NCBI GenBank assembly: GCA_025765615.1
Contig: JAIVFJ010000106.1
Coordinates: forward strand, 62,001 to 126,000
DNA: 64,000 nt
Source: Zopfochytrium polystomum
Lineage: Eukaryota > Chytridiomycota > Chytridiomycetes > Chytridiales > Chytridiaceae
Direction: 5' to 3'
Shown one piece after another: positions 9,620 through 20,964 of this stretch. The notes beneath the pieces are model-generated. The model saw only the letters and a program-made list of their open reading frames with translations. It was not told the origin of the DNA and made no database searches. The translations under genes were made by a program, and so were the position numbers. Numbering within the stretch: position 1 is the first letter of the stretch; every line of letters begins with the position of its first letter.

Positions 9620-11352
9620 TCAACCTACTCGGAATTTTACAAGCAAAGGATAATGATCGGATGGGTGACTTGAAGTTGGAAGTTTTTTGTAAGAATCTCT
9701 TCCCGTTGGCAAAGAAAGAAACTCGACCGCCTCCAAGCAGTTGTCCTCAGAAGCTGAGTGGAAAATATACTGACACCGCGGAGTCAGTCCCTTTGGAAAC
9801 AAGACGCTCAGCCCACTTACATCAACCATGTGGCGAGCGCTTGAATGACATGTCGTCACGTATTCTTCCCCCGTCTCGGGGCAAGCACAAGGCACTGCTG
9901 ACTTAAATATGAACGGATGCTGCAACGCTCCATTCCGTGACTTTCGATTCGCACCGGAGTTGTGCTGCAATAACCTCTGGGATTTCTTCGTCCCCAACTG
10001 GTCGAAGCTCAACTTCATGACGCAAAGAGCATGAGCTTCCTCTCCAACAGCCAGAATATGTGTTGTAATACCGGCATACGTTACGGGAAGTTTCGGCTCC
10101 GATTTGTAAATCGACCTTCTTCTCGATCTTCTGGGTGATGTCATAACACCGCAGCACCCCGGTCTATCTCCATCCATCTTCGGCGTACCACGATCTCCTG
10201 CATAGCCAACCTTATTTCTGCACTTGGTTCTTTCCGCGGCGACCTCCCCACAGCTAGTGACTCCTCTTGGTACTGTCCGCTCATCATTCCCTCGTCCACT
10301 CTCAGGATTCTTTCAAAGACGCCTGATAGAAGATACTTGTGCAAATCCGATCCCGGAAGCAAGTTCAGATCGCCACAAATAATTACGGGAATCTCAGTCT
10401 CCGGGGTGTTGCTGAATTGCGTGCTCAGGTATTTAACCTTCTCCAAGAGTATCTGGACTTTGCGCAAGTTTTATGAATCCACGGCGGGGGTTGAATAGCA
10501 GATGTGTTGTTGCAACGCAAACTCTCTGCCGTTGGGGCATATCGGCACCGACGGAATGTTTTAGTTCCAAAACTGCGGCAATGGCAATGTTCGCTCGACC
10601 GCCAATCCCGTAATGGATCTTTTCGACGTGAATGCAATCAAATCTAGCGGAAGATTGAGAAACGAACGTCATCAAAAATAAGCAAAAGCTTACACGTCCT
10701 TCTTCCAGAAAAGTGCGCATCCATCACTGAAGTCCTCGCCTCTCCTTTGCATAAACTCTCCGAGAAAATTGTCGAGCTGTTCTCGAAAGAATTCAAAGTG
10801 CTCCACCTCCTGCAGGGCCGCTATATCTGGATTTAAGTCCCGAACGATTTGGTTCACAAGTTTTTCTGCTCGAGTTTTCCATGAAACATCGGAGGGGTGG
10901 CAGCGATCGTACAGTTGCGGGTTCCGGTCAACCAATGAGGGAGCCAGAATATTGTAAGAAAGAAGAGTGAACGGAACTTTGTTTGGGTTATCTTCAAGAA
11001 TGGGAATCGAGGTCCAACGTCGCGAGTTTGTTGGGCTGCTTTTCGGGAGACGTCCTTTGTGCGTTTCTTGTCTCGGAGTACGCGGGCCAGTCGGAATATG
11101 TCCATGGTCGCCAGGGATTGTGTATCGTGTGCGGAGAGCCGAAAAGCTGTTCGCATTTGGTCGTGTGGATGAAGGCCTGTCTTGATAAAAATAAAAGTCC
11201 CTACGGTCACGCACTAAGGTGGACAGGTCCTGCTGCTCCCGTCGATCTTGGTAATTTTTGCGAAAATAATGTTCCCCACGGCGACTGCGACCATGGCCGT
11301 GCGTGCGTTCTCTACTGCGATATGACATGCGTTGAAAAAGTATTTCTATCAC
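9620..11352 (-). CDS. ANGEL/Ccr4-like EEP nuclease with an internal CCCH zinc finger
   Basis: Exonuclease/endonuclease/phosphatase-fold enzyme of the ANGEL/Ccr4 group, which acts on RNA 3' ends (poly(A), or 2',3'-cyclic phosphate in animal ANGEL). Proposed introns: 10644-10693, 10131-10188, 9920-9974 and 9770-9820. Motifs in order: an Arg/Ser-rich N-terminus; LSYNILAPSLV; catalytic Glu in IAALQEVEHFEFF; VATTHLLFNPRRG; IICGDLNLLPGS; a CCCH finger (C-x8-C-x5-C-x3-H, codons at 10017-10076); VTTCHSSARHMVDYIFHS; and the catalytic SDHYPLLVKF at the end. The finger sits inside the catalytic domain. One extra A in an AAA run (10459-10461) shifts the frame between FIKLAQ and VQILLEKVKYL, so the copy is either inactive or carries a sequence error. 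Met-9 (11328) is an alternative start. Confidence 0.8.
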
Positions 11353-11827
11353 GATTTGGGCGAATTAAAAGAGGATTATGCGCCAACGCCCAGGAGACCT
11401 TACCACAAATACGATGAAGTATATCGAGCTGTCCAGGAGAGGTCGACAGGTACAATCAAGTTTTAAAATACGCAATAAAGACGAAGCCTAAATGTCGCTT
11501 GTTAGAACATCTCGAGGGCTGTTGGGGGGATTGCTATGGGCGGGAGCCGGTAACGAAGAAACGTTGGGTTGGAATAGCTGGTCAAAATGGAGGGTGGACG
11601 TGGGCATTTGACCGATGCAACAGACGTAGCTGGGCCACCACAGGGGTTTGGCAAATGTGGGACAAGTATTGTGATCAGGCATGGCCGATTGACAGAGAGA
11701 TCCCCGATCGCACTGTGGTCGATGAGCAGTCTTTCGTTCGGACACGCTCATGCAGATCTCAAAACGAAAGAGTAGGCGAATGCTCCTGTCCGAGTGAGAA
11801 TCGCCCCGGGGTTGCCGGGTCGTGCAG

Positions 11828-11858
<31 letters not shown>

Positions 11859-12047
11859 TGCGGTGTGTGTGTGTGTGTGGAGTGTGTGTGTGTGCGAGAG
11901 ACGGAGCTCCAAGCCCCAAAACTCACCCTCGTCTCAGGACTCTCTTGTCACACAAGCAAACAGTAATTTTTTTCGGACTCCGCCTGTACGGTTCGCCGAA
12001 GTCAAAGAGCGACAACCAGCGCCCCGCACCCTTTCCAAACCGGAGCG
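11353..12047. other. Divergent promoter region between the EEP nuclease and GEN1-like genes
   Basis: It contains an (AG)n tract at 11831-11858 and an interrupted (GT)n tract at ~11863-11894. No conserved reading frame is seen. Confidence 0.6.
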
Positions 12048-14980
12048 ATGGGCGTCGCCGGTCTCTGGCCAATCATCGAGGACTTCGCGGATCCGCTGCC
12101 GCTCGCTGCAATCGCCGCCAACCGCCTAGTCACTGCCACGCTGCAGCTGCTGCAACCTGACCACTTGAAGCCCGCCGACGCCGCCTCTGGCGCCCGATCT
12201 CTGTCGTCCTCTGCCGCTTTATCTGCTTCGCGATCGAGGCTCGCAGAACCGCCCGCGCTTGTGCCACTGGCAGACAAGGAAGCAATCGATGCAGATGAGG
12301 ACGCACACTCCGTGCCTCATCGCGTCGCCTCTGCCTTTCCGGTCGCGGGCAAGGGACCAGGCTATCATCCTCTCGTAATCGCGGTGGATGCGAGGTTCGT
12401 GTGATCCATCGTGCTGCACCAGAGCCCATTTCCACCGATCAAAGTTTCGCTCTTTAAGTCGCTCTCTCCTATACAGTATGTGGGTAATGGGTGCGCCACA
12501 TGTAAAGGATGATTTAACTATGGTGAACATCTTTTATAAGATTTGCAAACTTCTCAAAAGCGGAATACTGCCGGTAAGTTCAACACCGACCCTCCCCGTA
12601 CTCACGGTTCGTTTCTGCCGGCTACTATCCCTGTCGACAAGGTTTTAGTTTTCGATCATCGCAACCACAGTCTCTTCAATGCGCGCTCGGAAGCAGCACA
12701 AGCCTTGGCACAGATCTTGTCCATTCCACAATTCACGTCCGCGGAAAACGCGGAGGCTGAGTGCGCTTATTTGAACTCGTCGGGGCTTGTGGATGGGTAA
12801 GTCTTCTAATTGCAGCCCAAAATAGTTGCAACCATCAAAAAAATAGCTTGCTGATACTCTCGAATCATCGTGTAGGGTCCTCTCGGATGACGGCGACTCC
12901 TTCCTATACGGCGCTCGTATTGTTTTGAAAAGCGCAAAGAAGAAACGGATTGCGAGCGCTAGCAAAAAACGAAAACCGGAAGACGATGACGACACTCTGC
13001 TCGATCCAGCAGAAGATACTGAAATGAGTGAGGCAGGGTATGACGGCGAAGGGCGACCTACCAGCGGTACTGCGGCCGTGCCGACTGATGGAGGCAAAGG
13101 CAGGACAAAGCGGCGTGCTGCAATGAAATCGCGTGGCGGGGCACTTGGTGCATCGTCTGCGATCGACGTTGTTGAGGTTTACAACATGCAATCGATGTAT
13201 GAAACGGGTGGCTTCACCCGGGGAACCTTCATTGCCGCAGCGTTGATAAGTGGAAGTGACGGTGTGTAATTGTTGAACGTTTATGGTCGCTTTCAACTCG
13301 GTCACCGTTCGCTTGCAATCTCTAATCAGGCCTCTAAATTCAGGCTCGGACGGTGTGCCAGGTCTTGGTATTAAGCAGGCCTCCGAGCTGGGCAAGATCT
13401 TCGGCGACGATCTTATTCGTATGGTTAATTCGGGAGCGAAGCCGGAAGAACTGGAGGGACTTCGCAATGACATTATCGAGCAGCTAAAGCACAACCCCGG
13501 CCATCGCCTCTCCAGGAGGGCACCAGCGGCGGCACGAACGTTTCCTGCTGACTGGCCAAGCGTCGCTCTTGTTCGTCGATACACCGAAGCACCGTTAGCT
13601 GCACCAGACCGCGTCCCGCAATTACGCCGCGAAATCGGAGAGGGAATCAGGCGATGGTTTCACTTGGACCTGCAGAGCAGTGAGAATGTACCCGGTGAAA
13701 ACGCAACACCAGCGGGTGTGGACAAGCTGAAAGCTTGGATGAGTACAACTTTGGGATGGTCGCCCGAACATGCGGATCGGAAAGTTCAAAGTAAACTTGC
13801 TCCGATATTGCGAATATCTCGGCTGAGAGCAGCTGCCCACAAAGCCGCCACGGCGGGCGTCGTCGAGGCACGTGTGGAGGAGGCTTTGGACATCGCTCGA
13901 TCAGCGAAAGCTGCGACTACAGCTGAAATGAACAAAGCTTCTACAACCCCACAGCGACGACGGAAGTCTGCTACTGCGGCAGCATCACAGAGCCTGACGA
14001 TAACGCACTTCTTCGAACCACTCTCCGTGTCAAGGGCGGACCATGATTCTGCAGCTCGAGACCCTCTTGAGATGTTGGGCGCACCTACTCCGTCACAAGA
14101 CGCCCGCGATGGCGCAGTGCATCAGCCGTCCGCCATGGGAACACCAACTCGTCCACGGAAGTCATCCTCGTTTGCAGCCTTTACCACCAGTGGCCACTCG
14201 TCGTCAGCCTCCGGGCAGGTTATGTCTCCGGCCCCCACACCCCAAGGACGAATCTCGCCACTCGCTCAGTTGGGAAGAGCGGACACCGAGGCGCCGCTCT
14301 TAAACGAGATCACCCTGCTAAAGAAGTTCCATGGTATAGACTTTCTTCGTGTGAAAATTAGCGATCCGACCAATGCCGTCGGTAACACCAACGAGCCGGA
14401 ACAAGGGCAGCAATACCTGGAATGGGTTGAGGCCGCTATTGTGCGCGCCGCAGATCCAATCGCGTTCGCGAAATTCCAGGTGGGACGGGGTCTATTGTCT
14501 CCGCCGAAAATAATCAGAAGCGAGGATTCGGCGGACGCATCACTCGCAAACCCAATTCCAAGGAAGTCGGACGCAGAAAAAGCGAAAGGCTTTGACGCGG
14601 ACGCTGGACTGTCCAGTCCAAGGAACGGTGGGTTGGGACAGTTCCACCCAGTTCCGGAGGTTGCCGCTACCCAATTGTTGAATGGAGTTGACGACGACCC
14701 CTTCGACTCAACCCCAATCGATCTCACCAAGAGGAAAGGACCGCAAGGGCGCCAACATAGTCTTTCGCCCTCACCTCCGATTGTCTCAACGCCTCCAAGA
14801 CAGATGCGCGAAACCGCGCCGCTTGTCCCGCCTCCTGCTCCTAGGAAGACCAAAAAGTTTTTCACCTTGGAAGAGGTGTCAACTCGGCGACGACCGCCTT
14901 CGCCCACCAGAGAATACGTAAAGAGAAGAGACGCACGTCGTCTAGGCACCAACTCAGAGGCCGACCAAAACTCAGATTAG
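12048..14980 (+). CDS. GEN1/Yen1-like XPG-family structure-specific nuclease
   Basis: Rad2/XPG-family nuclease, expected to cut branched DNA such as Holliday junctions or flaps in the nucleus. Exons 12048-12394, 12477-12573, 12642-12796, 12876-13261 and 13344-14980 give 873 residues with all phases consistent. The N-terminal XPG block begins MGVAGLWPIIED and continues to the metal-binding VIAVDASMW. VLVFDH follows, then the internal block with EAECAYLNSSGLVDGVLSDD, whose acidic residues are catalytic, and FLYGAR. An ~90-residue Lys/Asp-rich insert precedes the helix-two-turn-helix SDGVPGLGIKQASEL that grips DNA. The C-terminal half is low-complexity with a PCNA-box-like SLTITHFF at ~545-552. 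The start is fixed because the enzyme needs the Met-Gly N-terminus. The GEN1 assignment over Exo1/FEN1 rests on the DGVLSDDGDSFLYGA pattern and is moderate. Confidence 0.82.
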
Positions 14981-15160
14981 TTCAACGTTATCGACAAATC
15001 GTCGCGATTAATTACTTTGTGTCCTTGTTTCCCACTTTCGGCATCACAAAATACATGTATACGTCTCAGCAAAGTGTTTATTTCACTTGAAACAAATGGA
15101 ATATAGAGAGGCTACGAAGGTCCTTCACCCATCAACCCGCCAAAATTCTCTGCGCCTGAT

Positions 15161-18100
15161 TCAGTCTTCGTCGTCTGCTTCCGCTTCTTCCCATTCCGCC
15201 GCCTGGTCGAGCAGCTCTTCAATTGAATCCGGAGCCACTGGAAGCTCAATTTCCGCCATGTCGTCGGAAAGGGGTGACTCAACGACAAAGCGACGCCTCG
15301 AGGGTGCCGGCTCTTCAATGTCGGTACCCTCGGACACTGGAGATGCGACCTCCACTCGCGGCCGGTACAGAGGAATTGCGTCGTCGCCCGCGTCAGACAT
15401 CGGAGAAGCCACGATAACGCGTGGCCTTGGCGGCGGCGGCAACTCTCTGTCGGAAGTTGGGGACTCCACCTGAACTCTTGCGCGGGGTGGGGTATTAAGA
15501 TGATGAGCGTCACCTTCCTCGGACACTGGTGACTCGTACTCGACGCGAACCCTTGTCTCAACCGGCGTAGTGTCCACTGCAAGAGGAGAGCGCTCACGCG
15601 CTCCTCTTCCGAGCGTGCCGTTGCCGGCTAGCGGCGAGCTTGCAGCGGCAGCGTCTCCACGCCGCATAGTTCTTGCTTTGGTGGCACCACGCGCTGCCGT
15701 CGCCATTCGCCGCATCGTCTTGCGTGCTGCCATGACACTTTTGAACGAAGTGCCTTCGCGCATAAGACGTCCCATCCCCTCGAGGTCTCCCGTCGCCGCC
15801 ACCATTCCGGAGGCCATTGGCCTTCGTACCGTCATGCGCTTGGAGAACGGATCCATTCCGCGCACTGGCTTGAGCTGCGCCTTCTTCTTTTGGAGTGCCA
15901 AAAACATGGCAGTCGGCGCCTTCTTCCGTGAGTAGAGCTCGAGCGTTCCGTTTTTCATCGCTTTTTCATCGACTGCTGCATTCTCCTTCGCTGCGCGCTG
16001 AGGTCGTTTGTGGCGACGGATAAATTAGTAAAGGTGAACGAGACTTGAAAATTACCACTCACAGAAAGCGAGGTCTGGAATTCCCAAAGAACTCTGAAAA
16101 AGTCTTCCGGAGGTTCTTGTCGCTTGTCGACATCCTCACCAAAGTACACAAGGAGGTCCCTCAGCGCAACCTCCAAAGCTTCAGCTCGTTTGATTATGTC
16201 CCCAACTTGAACCTCAGCCGAAACAACAAAGGATTGCATAACGTCGCGGAACCAGTCGGTTTCCGACGTCGCAGACGCCACACGCGCGACTTCCACGAGC
16301 TCCGCTTTAATTAACTCAATTCCTTTGCCAAGCGACCGTGCGGCGGACAAAAGAGCCGGAACGGATACCCTGGAAGCCGGTTCAACTGAGGAAATATCGC
16401 CAGCCAATTCATCCACTGAGCAATCCGTCTCTTCGAGGCGACGGGCGACATAATGAAGCACAGTCGGCGCTCGATCGCGAATCGAAGCCTCGTCCCATGC
16501 ACGAGTTTCGCGCAGCCTCAGGAGAGTCTCCATATCGAAACCATATGCATGGCCTCGGAATTTCGAGCTTCCATTCAAGAAATTCCCCACAACGAGAATA
16601 ACTTCGAGGACTCGCCGCAGTGCTTGTGACGTACGAACCGATTGAATGGCCTTGTTGAGAGTCGCCATGTCGGGAACAATTTCCTCCAACTCCTCCTTGA
16701 ACTTCCGGCGGTATGCAATAGCGTGGAGACGTTGACGGAAGCGAGGGACAGAAGCGATGGTGAGAATGAAGCGCTCCGCCATTCCAAGGTCTGTAGCGGG
16801 ACCAGGGTAGGATTGAACCAGTTCGATCTGGGAAGAAAGCCGATAAGTTGGCATTTGTTGATTTTGACATGGTGTACCTCATCATCTGTCGGAAGACACT
16901 GCTCCAACACATTAAGCCGCTCCTGCGTCAAAACTTCATCGTTCACAGTCATGATTGCTTCTTTTAGATCAGGGTTCTTCACTCGCAAAGATCCAAGAAG
17001 AATTTCCATATTCCTGGCCCGCTGAAGATCAAGCAAAGTTACTTTCTTCTGCAGAGCAAAGTGCTTCGAAGGGATATGTTCATCTGTCTTTTTGAAAAGC
17101 TCTTGCAGTTGCTCCATTTCAACTTGATCCAGAATCACGGAGGCAGACGCGTTCTCCGACGTGTATGCGCCAGCAACAACATCCTTCCAAATCGTCTTTG
17201 TAAAGTTGTTTGTCGCTACTTTTGACCATTGAAGAGGCTGAAAGAGAGAGAACATTAGACAAGAGTAAAAGGCACACAAGAGCAGCAGCACAGACCTTCA
17301 CTGACTGATGAGTTTCTGGAACCTTGAAGTCGGGAAGAGGATCCACTGGAACGTAGACAGATTGCGACGACGTTCTTGGCGCAGCGACCATGGTCGATTG
17401 TTGAGACGCCGAAAACCGTCTAGAGTCGGAGCCAAGTTTAACCTTCAGAGCAAGCTCGTCCCTTTCCTTCGTCAGGGTAGCAACAGCCTGGTGAAGACTG
17501 GACAGCTCCTCTCTTACGGCAGCACCAGCAGTCTGGCTCGCCGCCTGGAGGCGTTTGATCTCTGCCGCAACGCGCGGATCCTGGAATGGGTCAATACTTG
17601 CGCGACTGGACCGGGGGGCCTCCTCCGCTTCCTCAAGACGCTGTCGAAGGTCCATAATAGTTTGATGTTGTTCCAAAATCTCGGACTTCTGCTCTTGGTT
17701 TGTCCGAACAACCTCAGTGTACTGACGAAAAGCATTTCATTTTTGGGTCAGAAAGGTAGTACTCATTTCCGCCTGTCATACCAGAGCCCGCAGGGTTTGC
17801 AGGTCGCTAGACTCCATTGCCGCAGCACGTCCTGCATCGCCATGGCCTTTGGTGACGCCCACACTAATGTGCAAAGGCTGGCCTCCAACAATTTCGACAG
17901 CGCGGACGAGGCTTCCAGCAAGCTCATTCAGTCTCGACTTTCGGCTGGTCCGACTCTCAGGATGACTATCAGGTCCTTCCAGGCGGCCCCAGTGCGCAAT
18001 TCCTCCCGAAATGCTTTCGCTCACTCGTTCGAGAAGTTCCAAGGCGAAAATCGCGTGGTCCCTCGCAATGGCTGTTGTGATTGTGTCAGCTCCATCCGTG

Positions 18101-20878
18101 GACCCTGTCTTAGTTCGATAATTGATCGAGGAGAGAAGAGTGTCAACATTGGAGAAAGTCCTGGTCACAAGGTTGGCAGATCGCTCCGGATCCTGAAGCG
18201 AGCGACAGAGAGCAAACATACTCGCAACCGCCTCCGACGGCTCCCTTAAAAATAGGACTGTCTTAGTCAAAAGCAACGACCAAGCCAACGTAGAGAATGA
18301 CTCACCTGAGACTATCATTCATTTCTTTGTATTCCTCCTCGAGCTCCAGCCGATCTTCTTCCCTGTCCTCCTCGTACAACCCAATATGCTCGTAAACGAC
18401 CGCAGGTGGTCCCCACAATTTCAAGACCTGGAAGACCGCCCGCAATCCACGCGACTCCACTTCAATACGAAGTTTGATCCGCTCTTCGGTGTCTTCGGGC
18501 GCAGAAACCACTCCAACAATAAGAACCAGTATGGATGCGCGGAAAGACCACAGCAGGTCTGGGTCTTCCAAAGAATACCCAGCCGCCGGATCTTTGCCGT
18601 CAAGCTTTCGAAGATTGATCGTTTGAGGGTCGACGAAAGGGTTGACCATAGATGCGACGAGGTAGTGAAAACGGGAAGGTTCATTCTGAAGGGCAGCAAG
18701 GTCGTGGAGGCCAGCCAGAACGAGCCTGAAAGGGGGATGCAAAAATTATTAGTTTAGATCACCGACTTAGCCAAAAAAAAAAAAAATCAACCTCAATCCT
18801 TTATCCGAGATCAAGCAAAGAGGACCAATTACTTCAGCTACTTTAATCCGTAGTCTCAGATTCGCCGTTCGCAACCGGAAGCCGCTGCCCAGACTGGAAT
18901 CTCTATCTCCAGGATATGCAACGCAGAATAGTATTTGCTTGATTATACCAGGGTTCGCCAGGACTGCGTTCATTCCCACTTTGTAATTCATGATGGTGCT
19001 AATGCAGGTAATTGCTTCGAGGCGGAGCTCATCGTCCAGCACAGAGTCCCCATACGCGTTCGCGGATCCAGATTGCGCGCTATTCTTAAGGGCTTCTTTC
19101 TGCGCTTTCGCTTGAATAACACGATTGAGCGCAATTTCCAAGGACTGAACTCCTTTCACAGAGGAGTTCCCGAAGGGTATGACAGTCTCGGTAAACGCTT
19201 TAATTGTTGATGGGGTAGCAAATGCAAGATGAATTCTGAACTGTGCGAGAAGCCTGAGAAGTGCCTTGAGGGAAAGCGTCCTGTGTTGAACGATTGGATT
19301 AAACAGCGTCTTCCTGTTAAGCAGTTTCAAATACCTATCTGACAGGTGAGCGATGAAAAACTCCGGGCCTCTTTGCCACGTGTTTTCTTCGACCGAAGTG
19401 TTAGGAGGCTTCGGCGCTTCAAACAGCTTGTCCTTTTTCGCGCGATATTGCTTCAAAAGATTTCTCTTGTTCTCCACGGAGAAACCGAGGAGAATGTTAG
19501 ACCTAATTATGCTGCTGAGGTTAACGTCAGGATCTGACTGTAAAAAAGGTTAGCACAGGCAAATAGTTTCTATAGCTGCATTCGAAGGTACTTACAAGTG
19601 CAGCTTCCAGTTCTCTGTCCAACTCCTTCACTTCCAGCCCATCGATACGGTCCACCGCAGTGGTATTGTCTTTCTGCTGCGACAGTTTTTTTCTGTATTG
19701 AGATATTATAGCCCGCTTTTGCTCATCAGAGGTCCTCTTAAGAACATCGTCTCGGTAAGCTCCACTGATTTTGAGTTGCGTCTGGGTTGACAAATGGTTA
19801 GTCAGCCCTCCTCGAAACCAGAAGACTTCGAGTGCAACGTACCAAAACCGTCTCGAACTCAGCTTCAAGGCGCTTTGAATCCATAGCCTCAATCGGTACA
19901 GGTGGAAGATTCGACGCAGGTCCCGACGTTGTGGGCGGCAGCATAGATGCAGTTGTCATGGGGGGTGAAATCGGAGTTTTTCGGACCGAGGACGAAGACG
20001 TACGAGGCGCGGCCACGGGAGCGTAAACAGCAAAACCTGTATGAGCTACAGGGGGCGATGGAGAACTTGCTCTTTGCGGAAGAGGTGGTGTCTGCAAAGG
20101 CGCTGGAGAGGTTGATCGTGGTGGAAGAGCGGATACCGGCAAACCCCCTGATTGCCGATTTTGGTACGTTGAAATGCGATCGGGAGTTACAATCGGCGGC
20201 GAAGGAGTATTTGTGCTGATCGGCTGCATGTAACCCTGCCAATAGGCCGGGGATGTTGGCCGCTGGGCTGGCTGAACTTGAATGGAGGGAACATTTGTGG
20301 CGCCAAGATGGGGTGGAGTGTTTGATTCGACCGGCGACAGGGAAGGGGCGCTCTGGGACGACAGAAGCGGGTTACCACCACTCTGATTGGCTGCTGTTGG
20401 AGATGAAGTGCCTGAAGAAGGCACTGCAGGTAAAGGGACTCCGCTGACAGGCCTCGTACGTGAGGATGATCGGGCGGGAAGTTGGTCTGGGGGCACAGGA
20501 TGAGGAGTTAGGGATGGTCTCGGCGCCTTCTGAGCGCTGGCCCGTCTATACTGATTGATGAGACTTCGCTTCTGATCGGGGCTGAGATGAAGTAGGTTCG
20601 CACGAGTATCTCCTTGAAAGCCGTAGTCATCCTGCAGAGAGAATGAGGAATATATCAACGGTCGTTATCAGTGTTTGCATGAGACACAGCAGGTGGAGGC
20701 GGGTGTTGGTCCGACGGCGATGTCGATCGTCACGAAACAATAGATTGTGATGACTGAACAAGCTTACAAGGAAATGCAGAAAGTCTCGCTCCAGACGATC
20801 GGGTCCCTCGAGCAGATCACCGGTGCTGTTCGCGCTCGAAGATCCCGCTGAGCCCTGGTGAAAGAGTTTGTTGAACAT
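15161..20878 (-). CDS. Formin (actin nucleator), 1700 residues
   Basis: Formins nucleate and processively elongate unbranched actin filaments for polarity and cytokinesis. Ten exons join in phase: 20878-20768, 20631-19843, 19781-19596, 19537-18792, 18725-18306, 18244-17782, 17721-17296, 17237-16878, 16827-16063, 15997-15161. The N-terminal GBD/FH3 region (residues ~28-800) binds Rho GTPase and includes three copies of a ~40-residue module ending in QKR-x-I/L-x-x-QYR. A Ser/Pro-rich segment separates copies 1 and 2. A coiled coil lies at ~905-1000. FH2 starts at KPLQWSKV (~1047) and runs to ~1420, with LPTDDEIELVQSYPG and a lasso-proximal Trp. FH1 is nearly absent: only a few prolines precede FH2. 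The C-terminus is basic, then carries five copies of RVxVxSPxS(D/E). The intron at 18726-18791 holds a poly-T tract. Confidence 0.9.
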
Positions 20879-20964
20879 TGCTCATGGGAGCCGACGACGT
20901 CGACGGATTGAAAAAGGGACAGGGAAACAAAAATCGGGTTCGCCAACCAAGCCACCCGTTGTAT

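Noticed and set aside
11822..11900. Tandem AG/GT repeat considered as a CRISPR-like or satellite array
   Set aside because: Pure dinucleotide microsatellite without spacers.
15087..15935. Plus-strand frames opposite the formin tail
   Set aside because: Antisense shadows of the repeated Ser/Pro/Arg codons; the minus-strand frame continues the FH2 exon in phase.
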